Shown here piece by piece: positions 6,560 to 15,302 of a stretch of 33,011 nucleotides of DNA; the stretch's first letter is position 1, and the number at the start of each line of letters is the position of its first letter. The stretch spans positions 1 to 33,011 of the forward strand of contig SUZW01000020.1 of the NCBI GenBank assembly GCA_015059685.1, given 5' to 3'. The stretch is from Rikenellaceae bacterium. GTDB lineage: Bacteria; Bacteroidota; Bacteroidia; Bacteroidales; Rikenellaceae. The translations under genes were made by a program, and so were the position numbers. The notes under the pieces are model-generated. The model was given only the letters and a program-made list of their open reading frames with translations. It made no database searches and was not told the DNA's origin.

Positions 6560-8173
6560 ATGTCAGAATTTATTTATCAGGAGCCGCTCCCAATCGAGCG
6601 TGACAACACAGAGTATCGTCTTGTGACGAAGGATTATGTGAAGGTCGTTGAGTGTGATGGCCGCAAGATTTTGAAGGTCGATCCAAAGGGTATCGAACTC
6701 CTCGCAAAGGAGGCTTACACCGATGTATCGTTCTACCTCCGTTCGGCACACTTGCAGAAGTTGCGTAATATCTTGGAGGATAAGGAGGCTACCGACAACG
6801 ACAAGTTCGTAGCATACACAATGTTGATGAACTCGTGCGTAGCTGCCGAGGGCGAGTTGCCAACTTGTCAGGATACAGGTACTGCAATCTGCGTGGCTCA
6901 CAAGGGTGAGGATGTCTGGACAGGTGCCGAGGATGCAGAGTATATCTCTCGTGGCGTTTACGAAACCTACAAGGAGCGCAACCTCCGCTACTCGCAGGTT
7001 GTACCTATCACGATGACCGACGAACACAACAGCGGCACAAACCTCCCTGCACAGATTGATATCTACGGTGGTCACCCGGGTATGGAGTACGACTTCCTCT
7101 TCCTCACCAAGGGTGGTGGCTCGGCAAATAAGACCTTCCTCTATCAGCAGACCAAGGCTCTCCTGAACGAGGAGTCGCTCGTAAAGTTCTTCAAAGAGCA
7201 TATCAAGGACCTCGGAACTTCGGCTTGTCCTCCATACCACCTCGCAGTCTGCATCGGTGGTACTTCGGCAGAGATGTGTCTTGCAACCGTAAAGAAGGCT
7301 TCGGCAGGTTACCTCGACGAGCTCCCAACTTCGGGCAATGAGGGTGGTCGCTGCTTCCGCGATTTGGAGTGGGAGGAGAAGATTCTCAAAATTTGCCAGG
7401 AGATGGGCATCGGTGCACAGTTTGGCGGTAAGTACCTCGTACACGATGTTCGTGTTATCCGTGCACCTCGTCACGCTGCTTCGTGCCCTGTTGCTATTGG
7501 CGTGAGCTGCTCGGCAGACCGCAATATCAAGGCAAAGATTACTCCGGAGGGTATCTTCGTGGAGCAGTTGGAGAAGAACCCTGCACGCTTCCTCCCTGCC
7601 GAGGCACCTGCAATGTCGCCGGCAGTAGATATCGACCTCGATGAGGGTATGGACAAGGTGCGTGAGATTTTGACAAAATATCCAATCAAGACTCGTCTGA
7701 ACTTGAAGGGTACTCTTATCGTGGCTCGTGATATCGCTCACGCTCGTATCAAGCAGATGCTTGACGAGGGTAAGCCAATGCCGGAGTACTTCAAGAACCA
7801 CCCTGTTTACTATGCAGGCCCTGCAAAGACTCCTGCGGGATATGCGTCAGGCTCATTTGGTCCTACTACCGCAGGTCGTATGGACCCTTATGTAGATCTC
7901 TTCCAGAAGCATGGTGGCTCTATGGTTATGGTAGCGAAGGGTAACCGTTCAAAGGCTGTTACCGACGCTTGCCACGATAATGGCGGCTTCTACCTCGGCT
8001 CTATCGGTGGTCCTGCAGCTATCCTCGCAAAGAACTCTATAAAGAGTGTCGAGGTTGTGGACTTCCCAGAGCTTGGTATGGAGGCTGTTCGCAAGATTTA
8101 TGTGGAGAATTTCCCTGCCTTCATCATAGTAGATGACAAGGGTAATGATTTCTTCGCTGAATTCTCACATTAA
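6560..8173 (+). CDS. fum: Class I fumarate hydratase ([4Fe-4S], anaerobic type)
   Basis: It interconverts fumarate and malate in the cytosol. With the malate dehydrogenase also in this window it would serve the reductive branch to fumarate used by Bacteroidales. It is a 537-residue single-chain class I enzyme with fused alpha and beta parts. Three cysteines fit the cluster ligands by context and spacing: C103 (PTCQDTGTA), C223 (SACPPYH) and C317 (GVSCSADRN). [17 protein letters not shown] at about 432-448 and the following [12 protein letters not shown] are typical of the beta region. The start [10 protein letters not shown] is well placed. Codon use favours a small set of codons, suggesting high expression. 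A long hairpin begins 5 bases after the stop. Confidence 0.95.
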   Translation: MSEFIYQEPLPIERDNTEYRLVTKDYVKVVECDGRKILKVDPKGIELLAKEAYTDVSFYLRSAHLQKLRNILEDKEATDNDKFVAYTMLMNSCVAAEGELPTCQDTGTAICVAHKGEDVWTGAEDAEYISRGVYETYKERNLRYSQVVPITMTDEHNSGTNLPAQIDIYGGHPGMEYDFLFLTKGGGSANKTFLYQQTKALLNEESLVKFFKEHIKDLGTSACPPYHLAVCIGGTSAEMCLATVKKASAGYLDELPTSGNEGGRCFRDLEWEEKILKICQEMGIGAQFGGKYLVHDVRVIRAPRHAASCPVAIGVSCSADRNIKAKITPEGIFVEQLEKNPARFLPAEAPAMSPAVDIDLDEGMDKVREILTKYPIKTRLNLKGTLIVARDIAHARIKQMLDEGKPMPEYFKNHPVYYAGPAKTPAGYASGSFGPTTAGRMDPYVDLFQKHGGSMVMVAKGNRSKAVTDACHDNGGFYLGSIGGPAAILAKNSIKSVEVVDFPELGMEAVRKIYVENFPAFIIVDDKGNDFFAEFSH

Positions 8174-8178
8174 TTAAG

Positions 8179-8300
8179 AAAATCGTTCTGGTTGACTCTT
8201 TTTGCACCTTACTTGTGGCGGAAATGCTCACATAGGCCTACTATGCTCCGCTTTCCGCCACTGCGTAACGCACAAAAATAGCCTAACCATTGACGATTTT
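8179..8300 (+). repeat. Long post-stop hairpin element (variant A, copy 2), downstream of fum
   Basis: Nested pairing: AAAATCG/CGATTTT (8179-8185 with 8294-8300), TGGTT/AACCA (8189-8193 with 8285-8289), TTTTTG/CAAAAA (8199-8204 with 8273-8278), a perfect 10-bp stem GTGGCGGAAA/TTTCCGCCAC (8215-8224 with 8252-8261), and the tip CATAG-GCCTA-CTATG (8231-8245). This is the cleanest copy of the family. Confidence 0.88.
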
Positions 8301-8577
8301 GAATAAGGGGAGGGAAGTAAAGAAAAACGGTTTTCCGTTTTCCGCTTTCCGCTTGGAAAATTCCCTCGCTCATAAGCAATTTTAAGGTTGGTGGTATTTG
8401 GCAAAAAAATAGTTCAATCATCTCCAATTTTCAAGAGCGAAGATGTTGAATGACCACTTCCGATTTTGAATGTAGGAGGAGGTAAAGGAAAAAGAGAAAT
8501 AGTTTTCCGTTTCGGAGTAGGTGGCTGATTACCACCTACTCTGGCAATAAAAGGATGAAAATTTGCGTTTGTTTCGT
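8301..8577. other. Intergenic stretch with further hairpins, upstream of batD
   Basis: No gene is seen. A compound hairpin has GAGGGAA/TTCCCTC arms (8310-8316 with 8361-8367) around AAACGG-TTTT-CCGTTT (8325-8340). A second hairpin, GAGTAGGTGG/CCACCTACTC (8515-8524 with 8532-8541), has a 7-base loop and lies 36 bases before batD. CGATTTTGAATG at about 8461-8472 matches the outer end of the variant A elements and is probably a remnant. No TAnnTTTG promoter is evident. Confidence 0.5.
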
Positions 8578-10413
8578 ATGCAAACATTTTTGAAGAAGAT
8601 TTACATATTTTTGGTGGCGTTATTTGCGCTCTTCTCGGCAAGTGCTGCCGAGGAGGTGTCATTTACGCTCAATGCACCGATGATAGTCTCCGAGGGTGAG
8701 ACTTTCCGTATCGAGTTTGAGCTCAACGCCAAGCCCGATGACAACTCCTTTGTGCCGCCATCATTCGAGGGCTTCGATGTCGTGGCGGGGCCTTCGGTGT
8801 CGCAGGGTAGCTCGGTGCAGATTATAAATGGCGAGATAACCAAGAGTGTAAGTTATGCAATAACCTATGTCCTTGTGCCTCAATCTGTCGGAAACACCAC
8901 CATCGAGGCTGCGACAATAGCGGTCAAAAAGAGGAGTTATGCAACGCAACCGACGATTGTCGAGGTGCGTAAAGGTGAGCAGGGTGGAGCTTCGCAGCAG
9001 GGCAGAGGCGGACAGAACGAGTCGCTCGAGAGTAGAGCCAATCGCACTGTCGGCAAGGATGATCTGCTCCTCCGCCTCGAGCTATCGAAGAGGTCGGTAT
9101 ATAGGGGAGAGCCTGTGCGGGCGATACTCAAGCTCTATAGTCGAGTAAATATTGCCGGTTCCGAGGGTGCGAAGATGCCGGCTTTCAACGGCTTCTGGTC
9201 GCAGCAGGTGGATATCGAGCAGGGTCCATTCCGCGAGACGCTCAACGGCAAGGTCTATGAGGCCTACAACATTGCCGAGTATCTGCTCTATCCGCAGCAG
9301 GGTGGCACGCTCACCATAGAGCCTGCCGAGATGACTGTTGTGGTGCAAGTTATGGTGCAGTCCAATCGTGGCTTCGACCCATTCTTTGGTGGTCACGAAG
9401 TGTACAATGTACGCCGTGCGCTAAAGACCCCTGAAGTGAAGGTGCAGGTCAAGGAGTTCCCCGTGGGGGCTCCGGCATCATTCGCCGGTGCAGTAGGTCG
9501 CTATACGATGTCACACAAGTTGTCGGCATCGGAGGTGACTGCGAACTCGGCACTCTCGTTGCAGCTGACTATCTCGGGTACGGGAAATCTCAACTTTGTG
9601 AAGGCTCCCGAGTTGTCGCTGCCGTCATCGTTCGAGCTCTACGACATCAAGACCGAGGAGAAGATATCGACCTCGGCATCGGGGAGTGTCGGTTATCGTC
9701 GTTTCGACTATCCTATAATTGTGCGAGCCGAGGGCAGCTACGATATTGCGCCCGTGGCCTTTACCTACTTCGACACCGAGAAGGCGAAGTATGTGACCCT
9801 CACAACACCGCAGTTGCACATCTCGGTTACGCCCGACAAAAATGCAACGACACAGCCGAGTGTCGCCCTGGGTGTCAAGCGTGAGGATGTACGACTCTTG
9901 GGTGAGGATATACGCTTCATAATGCTTGGGGCACCGGCACTGCGTAGCTACATAGCACCATTTATCCTCTCGCCTCTCTATTGGGTGGTGTTGGTTGCGC
10001 TTGTGGCGTTGGCCGTAGTTGCCTACATCGTAATCCGCAAGCGTATTCGTGATAGTCGCAATGTGGTACTCATCAAGGGTCGTCGTGCCAACAAGATGGC
10101 TATTCGTCGTCTGCGCATAGCCGAGAAGTATATGCGTGAGCAGGACCGAAGGGCCTTCTACGAGGAGATGCTGCGAGCGTTGTGGGGCTACTTGAGCGAT
10201 AGGTTCAATATCCCTGTGGCAGACCTTACGAAGGAGGGTGTGCGTGAGGAGCTATCTCGTCGAGGTGCCGAGGCTGAAGCCGAGGATATAATCTCGATTA
10301 TCACCCGTTGCGAGGAGGCGCAGTACTCGCCTATGGCGACGGTGGATATGGGCGAGGTCTATACGGATGGTATAGATGTGGTATCGAAGATTGAAACGGC
10401 ATTAAAGAGATAG
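8578..10413 (+). CDS. batD: BatD-like (oxygen tolerance) protein
   Basis: 611 residues from the ATG chosen here. A TTG five codons upstream is in frame, but the ATG gives a clean signal peptide (MQTFLKKIYIFLVALFALFS, cleavage near SAA-EE). The N-terminal 460 residues are a series of beta-sandwich repeats as in the BatD family (SVYRGEPVRAILKLYSRVNI; a later SGTGNLNFVKAPEL). One membrane helix lies at about 467-486 (LYWVVLVALVALAVVAYIVI), followed by a cytoplasmic helical tail. BatD is part of the Bacteroides aerotolerance (Bat) system with von Willebrand-type proteins BatA/BatB, which are not in this window. batE starts 4 bases after the stop. Confidence 0.88.
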   Translation: MQTFLKKIYIFLVALFALFSASAAEEVSFTLNAPMIVSEGETFRIEFELNAKPDDNSFVPPSFEGFDVVAGPSVSQGSSVQIINGEITKSVSYAITYVLVPQSVGNTTIEAATIAVKKRSYATQPTIVEVRKGEQGGASQQGRGGQNESLESRANRTVGKDDLLLRLELSKRSVYRGEPVRAILKLYSRVNIAGSEGAKMPAFNGFWSQQVDIEQGPFRETLNGKVYEAYNIAEYLLYPQQGGTLTIEPAEMTVVVQVMVQSNRGFDPFFGGHEVYNVRRALKTPEVKVQVKEFPVGAPASFAGAVGRYTMSHKLSASEVTANSALSLQLTISGTGNLNFVKAPELSLPSSFELYDIKTEEKISTSASGSVGYRRFDYPIIVRAEGSYDIAPVAFTYFDTEKAKYVTLTTPQLHISVTPDKNATTQPSVALGVKREDVRLLGEDIRFIMLGAPALRSYIAPFILSPLYWVVLVALVALAVVAYIVIRKRIRDSRNVVLIKGRRANKMAIRRLRIAEKYMREQDRRAFYEEMLRALWGYLSDRFNIPVADLTKEGVREELSRRGAEAEAEDIISIITRCEEAQYSPMATVDMGEVYTDGIDVVSKIETALKR

Positions 10414-10417
10414 AAGG

Positions 10418-11203
10418 ATGAAGAGATTTTTGATATATATGGTCGCACTGCTTGTGGCGATGGATGTGGCAGCGAACCCCGACTCTTTGTCGGTGAATAC
10501 GCACTACGATGCCTTGGCGCATTGGGAACTTGGCAACAAGGCCTATGTGGATGGCGACTATGGGCGAGCCGTCGAGGAGTATAATGCTATCATCGAGGGC
10601 GGTGAGTACTCGATGCCACTGCACTACAACCTTGCTAACGCCTACTTCAAGATGGGGGAGCTGGGCAAGGCGATACTCCACTACAATAGGGCATTACGCA
10701 TAGCCCCTGCAAACGAAGATGTGCGCCACAACCTCGCTTTAGCCGAGGCGCAGACAAAGGATAGAATTGCGGTGGTGCCGGAGTTCTTCTTAAATCGCTG
10801 GATGCGCACGGTGCGCAACTCGATGAGTTGTATGGCGTGGAGCATACTCTCGTTGGTGGTGTTTGCGGTGGTGCTACTCTTTGTGCTGTTGTTCTTGCTC
10901 TCGTCGCATATCGGGGTACGCAAGGCGGGCTTCTATGGTGCGCTTGTGGCGGTGCTGCTCTTTGTGATAACAACACTCTTTGCACTCTCGGAGCGCAAAG
11001 AGATGCTACAACACGACGAGGCTATCGTGATGGGTACAGCCGTTTCGGTGAAGAGCTCTCCCGATCGCTCGGCAACAGATATATTTGTGTTGCACGAGGG
11101 TACGAAGGTGCGTGTACAGACCGAAATGGGCGAGTGGTGCGAGGTCGTTATTGCCGATGGCAAGAAGGGCTGGACCGAGCGCAAAAATATAGAGGAGATT
11201 TAG
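10418..11203 (+). CDS. batE: BatE-like TPR and SH3-domain membrane protein
   Basis: 261 residues with an N-terminal signal or anchor (FLIYMVALLVAMDVAA). TPR motifs follow at about 33-105 (ALAHWELGNKAYVDGDYGRA; LHYNLANAYFKMGELGKAIL). Two membrane helices lie at about 138-161 and 170-190. A C-terminal SH3-like domain (AVSVKSSPDRSATDIFVLHE, then GWTERKNIEEI) completes the BatE architecture. It forms a two-gene unit with batD (4-base gap). The TPR and SH3 parts probably mediate protein contacts within the Bat complex in the periplasm, which is inference from the family. A 16-unit heptamer array begins 5 bases after the stop. Confidence 0.87.
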   Translation: MKRFLIYMVALLVAMDVAANPDSLSVNTHYDALAHWELGNKAYVDGDYGRAVEEYNAIIEGGEYSMPLHYNLANAYFKMGELGKAILHYNRALRIAPANEDVRHNLALAEAQTKDRIAVVPEFFLNRWMRTVRNSMSCMAWSILSLVVFAVVLLFVLLFLLSSHIGVRKAGFYGALVAVLLFVITTLFALSERKEMLQHDEAIVMGTAVSVKSSPDRSATDIFVLHEGTKVRVQTEMGEWCEVVIADGKKGWTERKNIEEI

Positions 11204-11208
11204 CAAGA

Positions 11209-11320
11209 GAGTAGTGAGTAGTGAGTAGTGAGTAGTGAGTAGTGAGTAGTGAGTAGTGAGTAGTGAGTAGTGAGTAGTGAGTAGTGAGTAGAGAGTAGTG
11301 AGTAGAGAGTAGTGAGTAGT
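11209..11320 (+). repeat. Heptamer array (GAGTAGT)16 downstream of batE
   Basis: Sixteen contiguous 7-base units: fourteen GAGTAGT and two GAGTAGA variants (11286-11292 and 11300-11306). This is the longest and most regular array in the window and begins 5 bases after the batE stop. A four-unit copy in the same orientation relative to its gene overlaps the stop of the dCMP deaminase gene (18172-18203). Confidence 0.95.
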
Positions 11321-11331
11321 TGAAAACTTTC

Positions 11332-11406
11332 AGCGCCCCCTTACTAGCCGTTACTAGCCGTTAATAACCCTTAAATTGGTTGCGCCGTGACAAGCGTCAG
11401 AGTTCG
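11332..11406 (-). repeat. Inverted dispersed copy of the AGTAAGGG repeat
   Basis: Plus strand reads GCGCCCCCTTACTAGCCG, TTACTAGCCG, TTAATAACCC, TTAAATT, then TTGCGCC, CAGAGTTCG. This is the reverse complement of the unit at 4159-4266, with the array of 10-mers and the ACTCT edge in the same order. Confidence 0.75.
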
Positions 11407-11421
11407 CAAAATTAAAAAAAA

Positions 11422-11449
11422 GCTAATGGCCAATGGCTAATAGCTAACA
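11422..11449 (+). repeat. Heptamer array of the GCTAATG family, recR leader
   Basis: Units GCTAATG, GCCAATG, GCTAATA, GCTAACA, ending 13 bases before the recR ATG and in the sense orientation. It contains the mini-ORF ATG GCC AAT GGC TAA, whose stop overlaps the next unit. Confidence 0.85.
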
Positions 11450-11462
11450 GCCTCAAAGATTT

Positions 11463-12065
11463 ATGTCGAAACTATTGGATAATGTTGTTGGCGAGTTATC
11501 TCGTCTGCCGGGTATCGGTCGTCGCACGGCTCTGCGCTTGGCGATGCACCTGCTGCGTATGGACGAGGAGGATGTGGTGGCCATGGGGGAGAGTATGATA
11601 GACTTCCGTACCAAGATTTGCCGCTGCGCCAAGTGCAACAACCTCTCCGATACGGAGATTTGTGAGGTGTGTGCCGACAAGACCCGAGATACATCCACGG
11701 TCTGCGTGGTGGAGCAGGTGTCGGACTTGCTCTCGATCGAAAAGACTCACCAATATCGAGGTGTCTATAGCGTCTTGGGTGGTGTGATATCTCCGATGCA
11801 GGGCATAGCACCCTCGGATTTGCGCATCGACCTCTTGCTCGACCGCATAGCTTTGGGCGAGGTCAAGGAGGTGATAATCGCCATCTCGGCTTCGGTCGAG
11901 GGTGAGACTACGATGTTCTATCTGATGAACTGCCTCAAACGCTTTCCTCACCTGAAGATTACCACCATTGCTCGAGGCATAGGCTTTGGCGATGAGTTGG
12001 AGTATGTTGATGAACTGACCATTACACAGGCGTTGATGAATCGCCGTGAGGTCGCAAAAAATTAG
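11463..12065 (+). CDS. recR: Recombination mediator protein RecR
   Basis: RecR acts with RecO (and RecF) to load RecA on gapped DNA. The 200-residue length is typical. An N-terminal helix-hairpin-helix (LSRLPGIGRRTALRLAMHLL) is followed by a zinc finger C55-x2-C58-x8-C67-x2-C70, then the Toprim domain beginning VCVVEQVSDLLSIE and ending with ITTIARGIGFGDELEYVDEL. The ATG lies just after the heptamer array, within CAAAGATTTATG. The META-domain gene starts 4 bases after the stop, so co-transcription is likely. Confidence 0.96.
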   Translation: MSKLLDNVVGELSRLPGIGRRTALRLAMHLLRMDEEDVVAMGESMIDFRTKICRCAKCNNLSDTEICEVCADKTRDTSTVCVVEQVSDLLSIEKTHQYRGVYSVLGGVISPMQGIAPSDLRIDLLLDRIALGEVKEVIIAISASVEGETTMFYLMNCLKRFPHLKITTIARGIGFGDELEYVDELTITQALMNRREVAKN

Positions 12066-12069
12066 TATT

Positions 12070-12489
12070 ATGAAGAAATTATTTGCAGTATTGCTGGTTG
12101 CCGTATTGTCGGTTGGATGTTGTTCTTCGTGTCGTTGGCGTTACAAGAATGCAAAACCGCTGGAGGGAACGGTGTGGCACCTTGTGAAGATGGGAGGCGA
12201 GAGTGTTACGCTTCCTGCCGATAGCTTCAATATCATCTTGAACGAAAATGCCCTCGGAGGTCGTGGCGCATGCAACAGCCTTCTCGGACAGTATGCTACG
12301 GGCGAGAAGTTCGCTTTGCGCTTCTCGGCTCTTGGCTCGACAAAGATGTTGTGCCCCGAGAATGAGGCGTTGGAGATGGCGCTGATTGGGGTGCTGGACA
12401 AGACGACTCACTACGATATCGACTACGATATGTTGATGTTGATGCACGAGGGTGAGATTATGGCAGTGTTTAAGGCGCAACAAAAATAA
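12070..12489 (+). CDS. META-domain (HslJ-like) lipoprotein
   Basis: 139 residues from the ATG 4 bases after recR. An earlier in-frame start inside recR is rejected because it would place eight residues before the signal peptide. The signal MKKLFAVLLVAVLSVGC ends in a lipobox, with Cys17 as the lipidation site. The mature part reads LEGTVWHLVKMGGESVTLP, then GRGACNSLLGQYATGEKFAL and a Cys-containing MLCPENEALEMAL. This matches the META domain of E. coli HslJ, a heat-inducible protein linked to novobiocin resistance. The role here is unknown. Location is probably the inner face of the outer membrane. Confidence 0.85.
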   Translation: MKKLFAVLLVAVLSVGCCSSCRWRYKNAKPLEGTVWHLVKMGGESVTLPADSFNIILNENALGGRGACNSLLGQYATGEKFALRFSALGSTKMLCPENEALEMALIGVLDKTTHYDIDYDMLMLMHEGEIMAVFKAQQK

Positions 12490-12502
12490 CCTATAACTTT
12501 AT

Positions 12503-15181
12503 ATGAAAAAAAGAGTAGCTCTATTATCCTTTTTGCTGCTGCCGTTTATGGTGGTAGCGCAAGTAAAGCTCTCGAGCCTCCGAGTAAATGGGCTTGAGCA
12601 ACCTATGGGAGTAGATGTCGATGCTCCGCTGACATTTAGCTGGATAGCCACCTCCACCGATAAGGGTGCATCGCAAAGCGCCTACGAGATACGGGTGCTC
12701 CGCAATGGTATGCCGGTGTGGGGCAGTGGCGTGGTGCAGTCGGAGAACTCTACCGTGGTGCCTTATGGCGGAAAGCTCCACCCCGATAGCCGTTATTCGT
12801 GGTCGCTACGCATCTGGGATAATCGTGGCAGGGTGTCGAATACCGCCACATCGACCTGGCAGACCGGTCTGCGAAGAGAGGATTGGCAGGCGGAGATGAT
12901 TGGTGAGGTGGATAAAATTCGCCCCGTAAACTTCCGCTGTGTGGCTACGCTTACCAAGAAGATAAAGCGAGCTACGGCCTATATCACCTCTCACGGACAG
13001 TATGAGGCTTTTATAAATGGTCGTCGTGTTGGTGACTCCTATATGACTCCGGGTTGGACCTCCTACAAGAAGCGTTTGCAGTATCAGGCCTACGATGTTA
13101 CGGCGATGTTGTGTCGTGGCGAGAATGTCGTGTCGGCTGTTGTTGCACCGGGATGGTACACAGGTATGGGCGGCTATCGTCGAGGCAAGTATGGCAACGA
13201 TGTGGCGTTGATGATGCAGATAAATATCGAATACACCAATGGTGAGAAGGTTGTGCTTGTGACCGACGAGTCGTGGGCTATGTCGGCTACGGCAAAGGCC
13301 TCGGGTGTGGTCTATAACGATATCTACAATGGCGAGAGTATAGATGCCCGAATGATAGACGAGTCGTGGACCACAACAGCCTACGCTGATGAGCGAGAGT
13401 GGGTGAAGGCGCAGAAGGTGGCGTTCGATAAGAGCCTGCTCATATCGACCGTAAACGAGCAGGTCAAGGCGCAGACGCCAATCAAACCCGTAAAGTATAT
13501 CGTTACACCAAAGGGCGAGAAGGTGTTGGACTTTGGTCAGAATATCGTCGGCTGGGAGCGAGTGAAGTTTCAGGGCAAGGCGGGTGATACAATTCGTATA
13601 TATCACGCTGAGGTGCTTGACGAGAATGGAAACTTCTACACAACCAACCTCCGCAGAGCAAAGGCTACGAGTACATACATTATGGATGGCGGAGCCAAGC
13701 GAGAGTTTGTTCCTTCGCTGTCGTTCTACGGCTTCCGATACATCAAGGTCGATGGAGTGGAGGGGGATTTGTGCTTGGAAGATTTCGAGGCGGTGCCTGT
13801 ATGGTCGAATTTCGATAATGTGGGCTCGTTCGCATCGTCAAATCCGCTGATAAACCAGTTGCAGAGCAATATCTGGTGGGGCTTCCACGACAACTTCCTG
13901 GATGTTCCGACCGACTGCCCACAGCGTGATGAGCGCTTGGGTTGGACCGGCGATGCTCAGGTCTTTTTCCGCACGGCATCGTTCCTTGGCAGGGTCGATA
14001 ACTTCTTCGCAAAGTGGCTTGCCGACCTGCGTGCCGATCAGAAGAGTGATGGTCGCATACCTCGATTTATCCCCGATGTGTCGAGAAAGAGTATGCACCA
14101 AAGCGATGCTTGTGGCTGGGCAGATGCTGCTACTATCGTGCCTTGGCGACACTATATGGCCTATGGCAACAAAGAAGTTTTGGTGCAGCAATACAACTCG
14201 ATGAAGGCGTGGGTCGATTACCTCGTTGCACAGAGTCGAGATAACGGCTGGCTGTGGAGCAAGGGTGATCACTTTGGCGATTGGCTCTCCTATTCGGTGC
14301 CAAACGACCTTCACGGCATCTCGGCAATAAGTTCAAAACATCTGGTTGCACAGTGTTTCTTTGCCCACTCGTTGGACAACTTGGTGCGAGCAGCCGAGAC
14401 CCTCGGCAGGGTTGCCGATGTGGCATATTATAAGGATATCGCCTCGAAGGTGCGCAAGGCCTACCAGGATGAGTATGTAACACCAAACGGCCTCATATCG
14501 AGCGACACGCAGACGGCCTATGTCTTGGCACTGCACTTTGATATGCTGCCTGAAAATATGCGCAAGCAGGCCTTGGAGCGACTTGTGCGCAATATCGAGA
14601 AGTACAAGAACCATATAACTACGGGCTTCCTCGGCACACCATATATCTGTGAGGTGCTGACCAATAACGGCCGTAGCGATGTAGCCTACAAATTGCTGTT
14701 GCAGGAGAGCTGTCCGGGTTGGCTGTACCAGGTGAAGAAGGGAGCAACAACGATTTGGGAGCGTTGGGATGGTTTGCGTGAGGATGGCTCAATTCCGGAT
14801 AACGGTATGAACTCCTTTAACCACTACGCCTATGGCTCGATTGGCGATTGGTTGTATCGCTCGGCTGTAGGTATTCGTGAGGCGGCACCGGGCTATAAGC
14901 GTATCGTCGTGAAACCTCATGTGGGCGGTGATTTCGAGAGTATGGAGGCTTCGACCATAACTCCTTACGGCAAGGTTGCAGCAGCGTGGAAGGCGAAGGA
15001 GAACAGATTGACTGAACTCTCGGTTGAGGTTCCATTCAATACTACGGCCGAGGTCTTGGTGCCGGCAAAGAGTGCCGAGGCGGTGCAGTGCGACGATGCT
15101 GCGGTGAAGGCTTGTGGCGTAGAGAGTGGCTATGTGAAATTTGCCGTAGGCTCCGGAAAGTACATCTTTACTATAAGATAA
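12503..15181 (+). CDS. Alpha-L-rhamnosidase, glycoside hydrolase family 78
   Basis: 892 residues, exported (signal MKKRVALLSFLLLPFMVVA, cleavage before Q20). Domain order fits GH78. An N-terminal Ig-like domain (about 22-125) precedes a jelly-roll domain at about 130-300 with PGWTSYKKRLQYQAYDVT. A concanavalin-like part contains VLDFGQNIVGW. The (alpha/alpha)6 catalytic barrel from about 440 has DCPQRDERLGWTGDAQVF at 471-488, the most conserved catalytic segment, and GWADAATIVPW at about 538-548. It ends with a C-terminal beta domain (RIVVKPHVGGDF). It should release terminal L-rhamnose from plant or host glycans. It starts 13 bases after the META gene. No SusC/SusD partners are present. Confidence 0.93.
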   Translation: MKKRVALLSFLLLPFMVVAQVKLSSLRVNGLEQPMGVDVDAPLTFSWIATSTDKGASQSAYEIRVLRNGMPVWGSGVVQSENSTVVPYGGKLHPDSRYSWSLRIWDNRGRVSNTATSTWQTGLRREDWQAEMIGEVDKIRPVNFRCVATLTKKIKRATAYITSHGQYEAFINGRRVGDSYMTPGWTSYKKRLQYQAYDVTAMLCRGENVVSAVVAPGWYTGMGGYRRGKYGNDVALMMQINIEYTNGEKVVLVTDESWAMSATAKASGVVYNDIYNGESIDARMIDESWTTTAYADEREWVKAQKVAFDKSLLISTVNEQVKAQTPIKPVKYIVTPKGEKVLDFGQNIVGWERVKFQGKAGDTIRIYHAEVLDENGNFYTTNLRRAKATSTYIMDGGAKREFVPSLSFYGFRYIKVDGVEGDLCLEDFEAVPVWSNFDNVGSFASSNPLINQLQSNIWWGFHDNFLDVPTDCPQRDERLGWTGDAQVFFRTASFLGRVDNFFAKWLADLRADQKSDGRIPRFIPDVSRKSMHQSDACGWADAATIVPWRHYMAYGNKEVLVQQYNSMKAWVDYLVAQSRDNGWLWSKGDHFGDWLSYSVPNDLHGISAISSKHLVAQCFFAHSLDNLVRAAETLGRVADVAYYKDIASKVRKAYQDEYVTPNGLISSDTQTAYVLALHFDMLPENMRKQALERLVRNIEKYKNHITTGFLGTPYICEVLTNNGRSDVAYKLLLQESCPGWLYQVKKGATTIWERWDGLREDGSIPDNGMNSFNHYAYGSIGDWLYRSAVGIREAAPGYKRIVVKPHVGGDFESMEASTITPYGKVAAAWKAKENRLTELSVEVPFNTTAEVLVPAKSAEAVQCDDAAVKACGVESGYVKFAVGSGKYIFTIR

Positions 15182-15184
15182 AAA

Positions 15185-15212
15185 GCCAATGGCTAACGGC
15201 TAATAGCCAAAG
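15185..15212 (+). repeat. Short GCTAATG-family heptamer array downstream of the rhamnosidase gene
   Basis: Units GCCAATG, GCTAACG, GCTAATA, GCCAAAG start 4 bases after the stop codon and run into the terminator hairpin. This copy is at a gene end, not in a leader of a nearby start. Confidence 0.7.
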
Positions 15213-15243
15213 ATGGCGACCTTTTCGGGTCGCCATCTCTTTT
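15211..15243 (+). terminator. Rho-independent terminator after the rhamnosidase gene
   Basis: AGATGGCGACC (15211-15221) pairs with GGTCGCCATCT (15228-15238) around a 6-base loop, followed by CTTTT. It ends the recR to rhamnosidase unit. Confidence 0.85.
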
Positions 15244-15302
15244 GTGGTATGGTTTGTGCGAAGGTTGAGGTTGATATCAAAACCTTAAAACATATTATTA
15301 CT

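Noticed and set aside
6563..7801. Long open frame antisense to fum (412 codons)
   Set aside because: It mirrors codon bias of the well-supported fumarase on the other strand and shows no recognisable family. The same applies to the long frames antisense to the phosphoesterase gene (586-1749), secA (19781-21064), mdh (17002-18045) and gadB (15402-16358).
11209..11320. GAGTAGT array as a CRISPR array
   Set aside because: Units are contiguous 7-mers without unique spacers, and no cas genes are seen.
15213..15302. N-terminal extension of glutamate decarboxylase from the ATG at 15213
   Set aside because: The ATG lies within the terminator hairpin of the previous gene, and the added 30 residues do not resemble the family. 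The ATG at 15303 gives the normal length.
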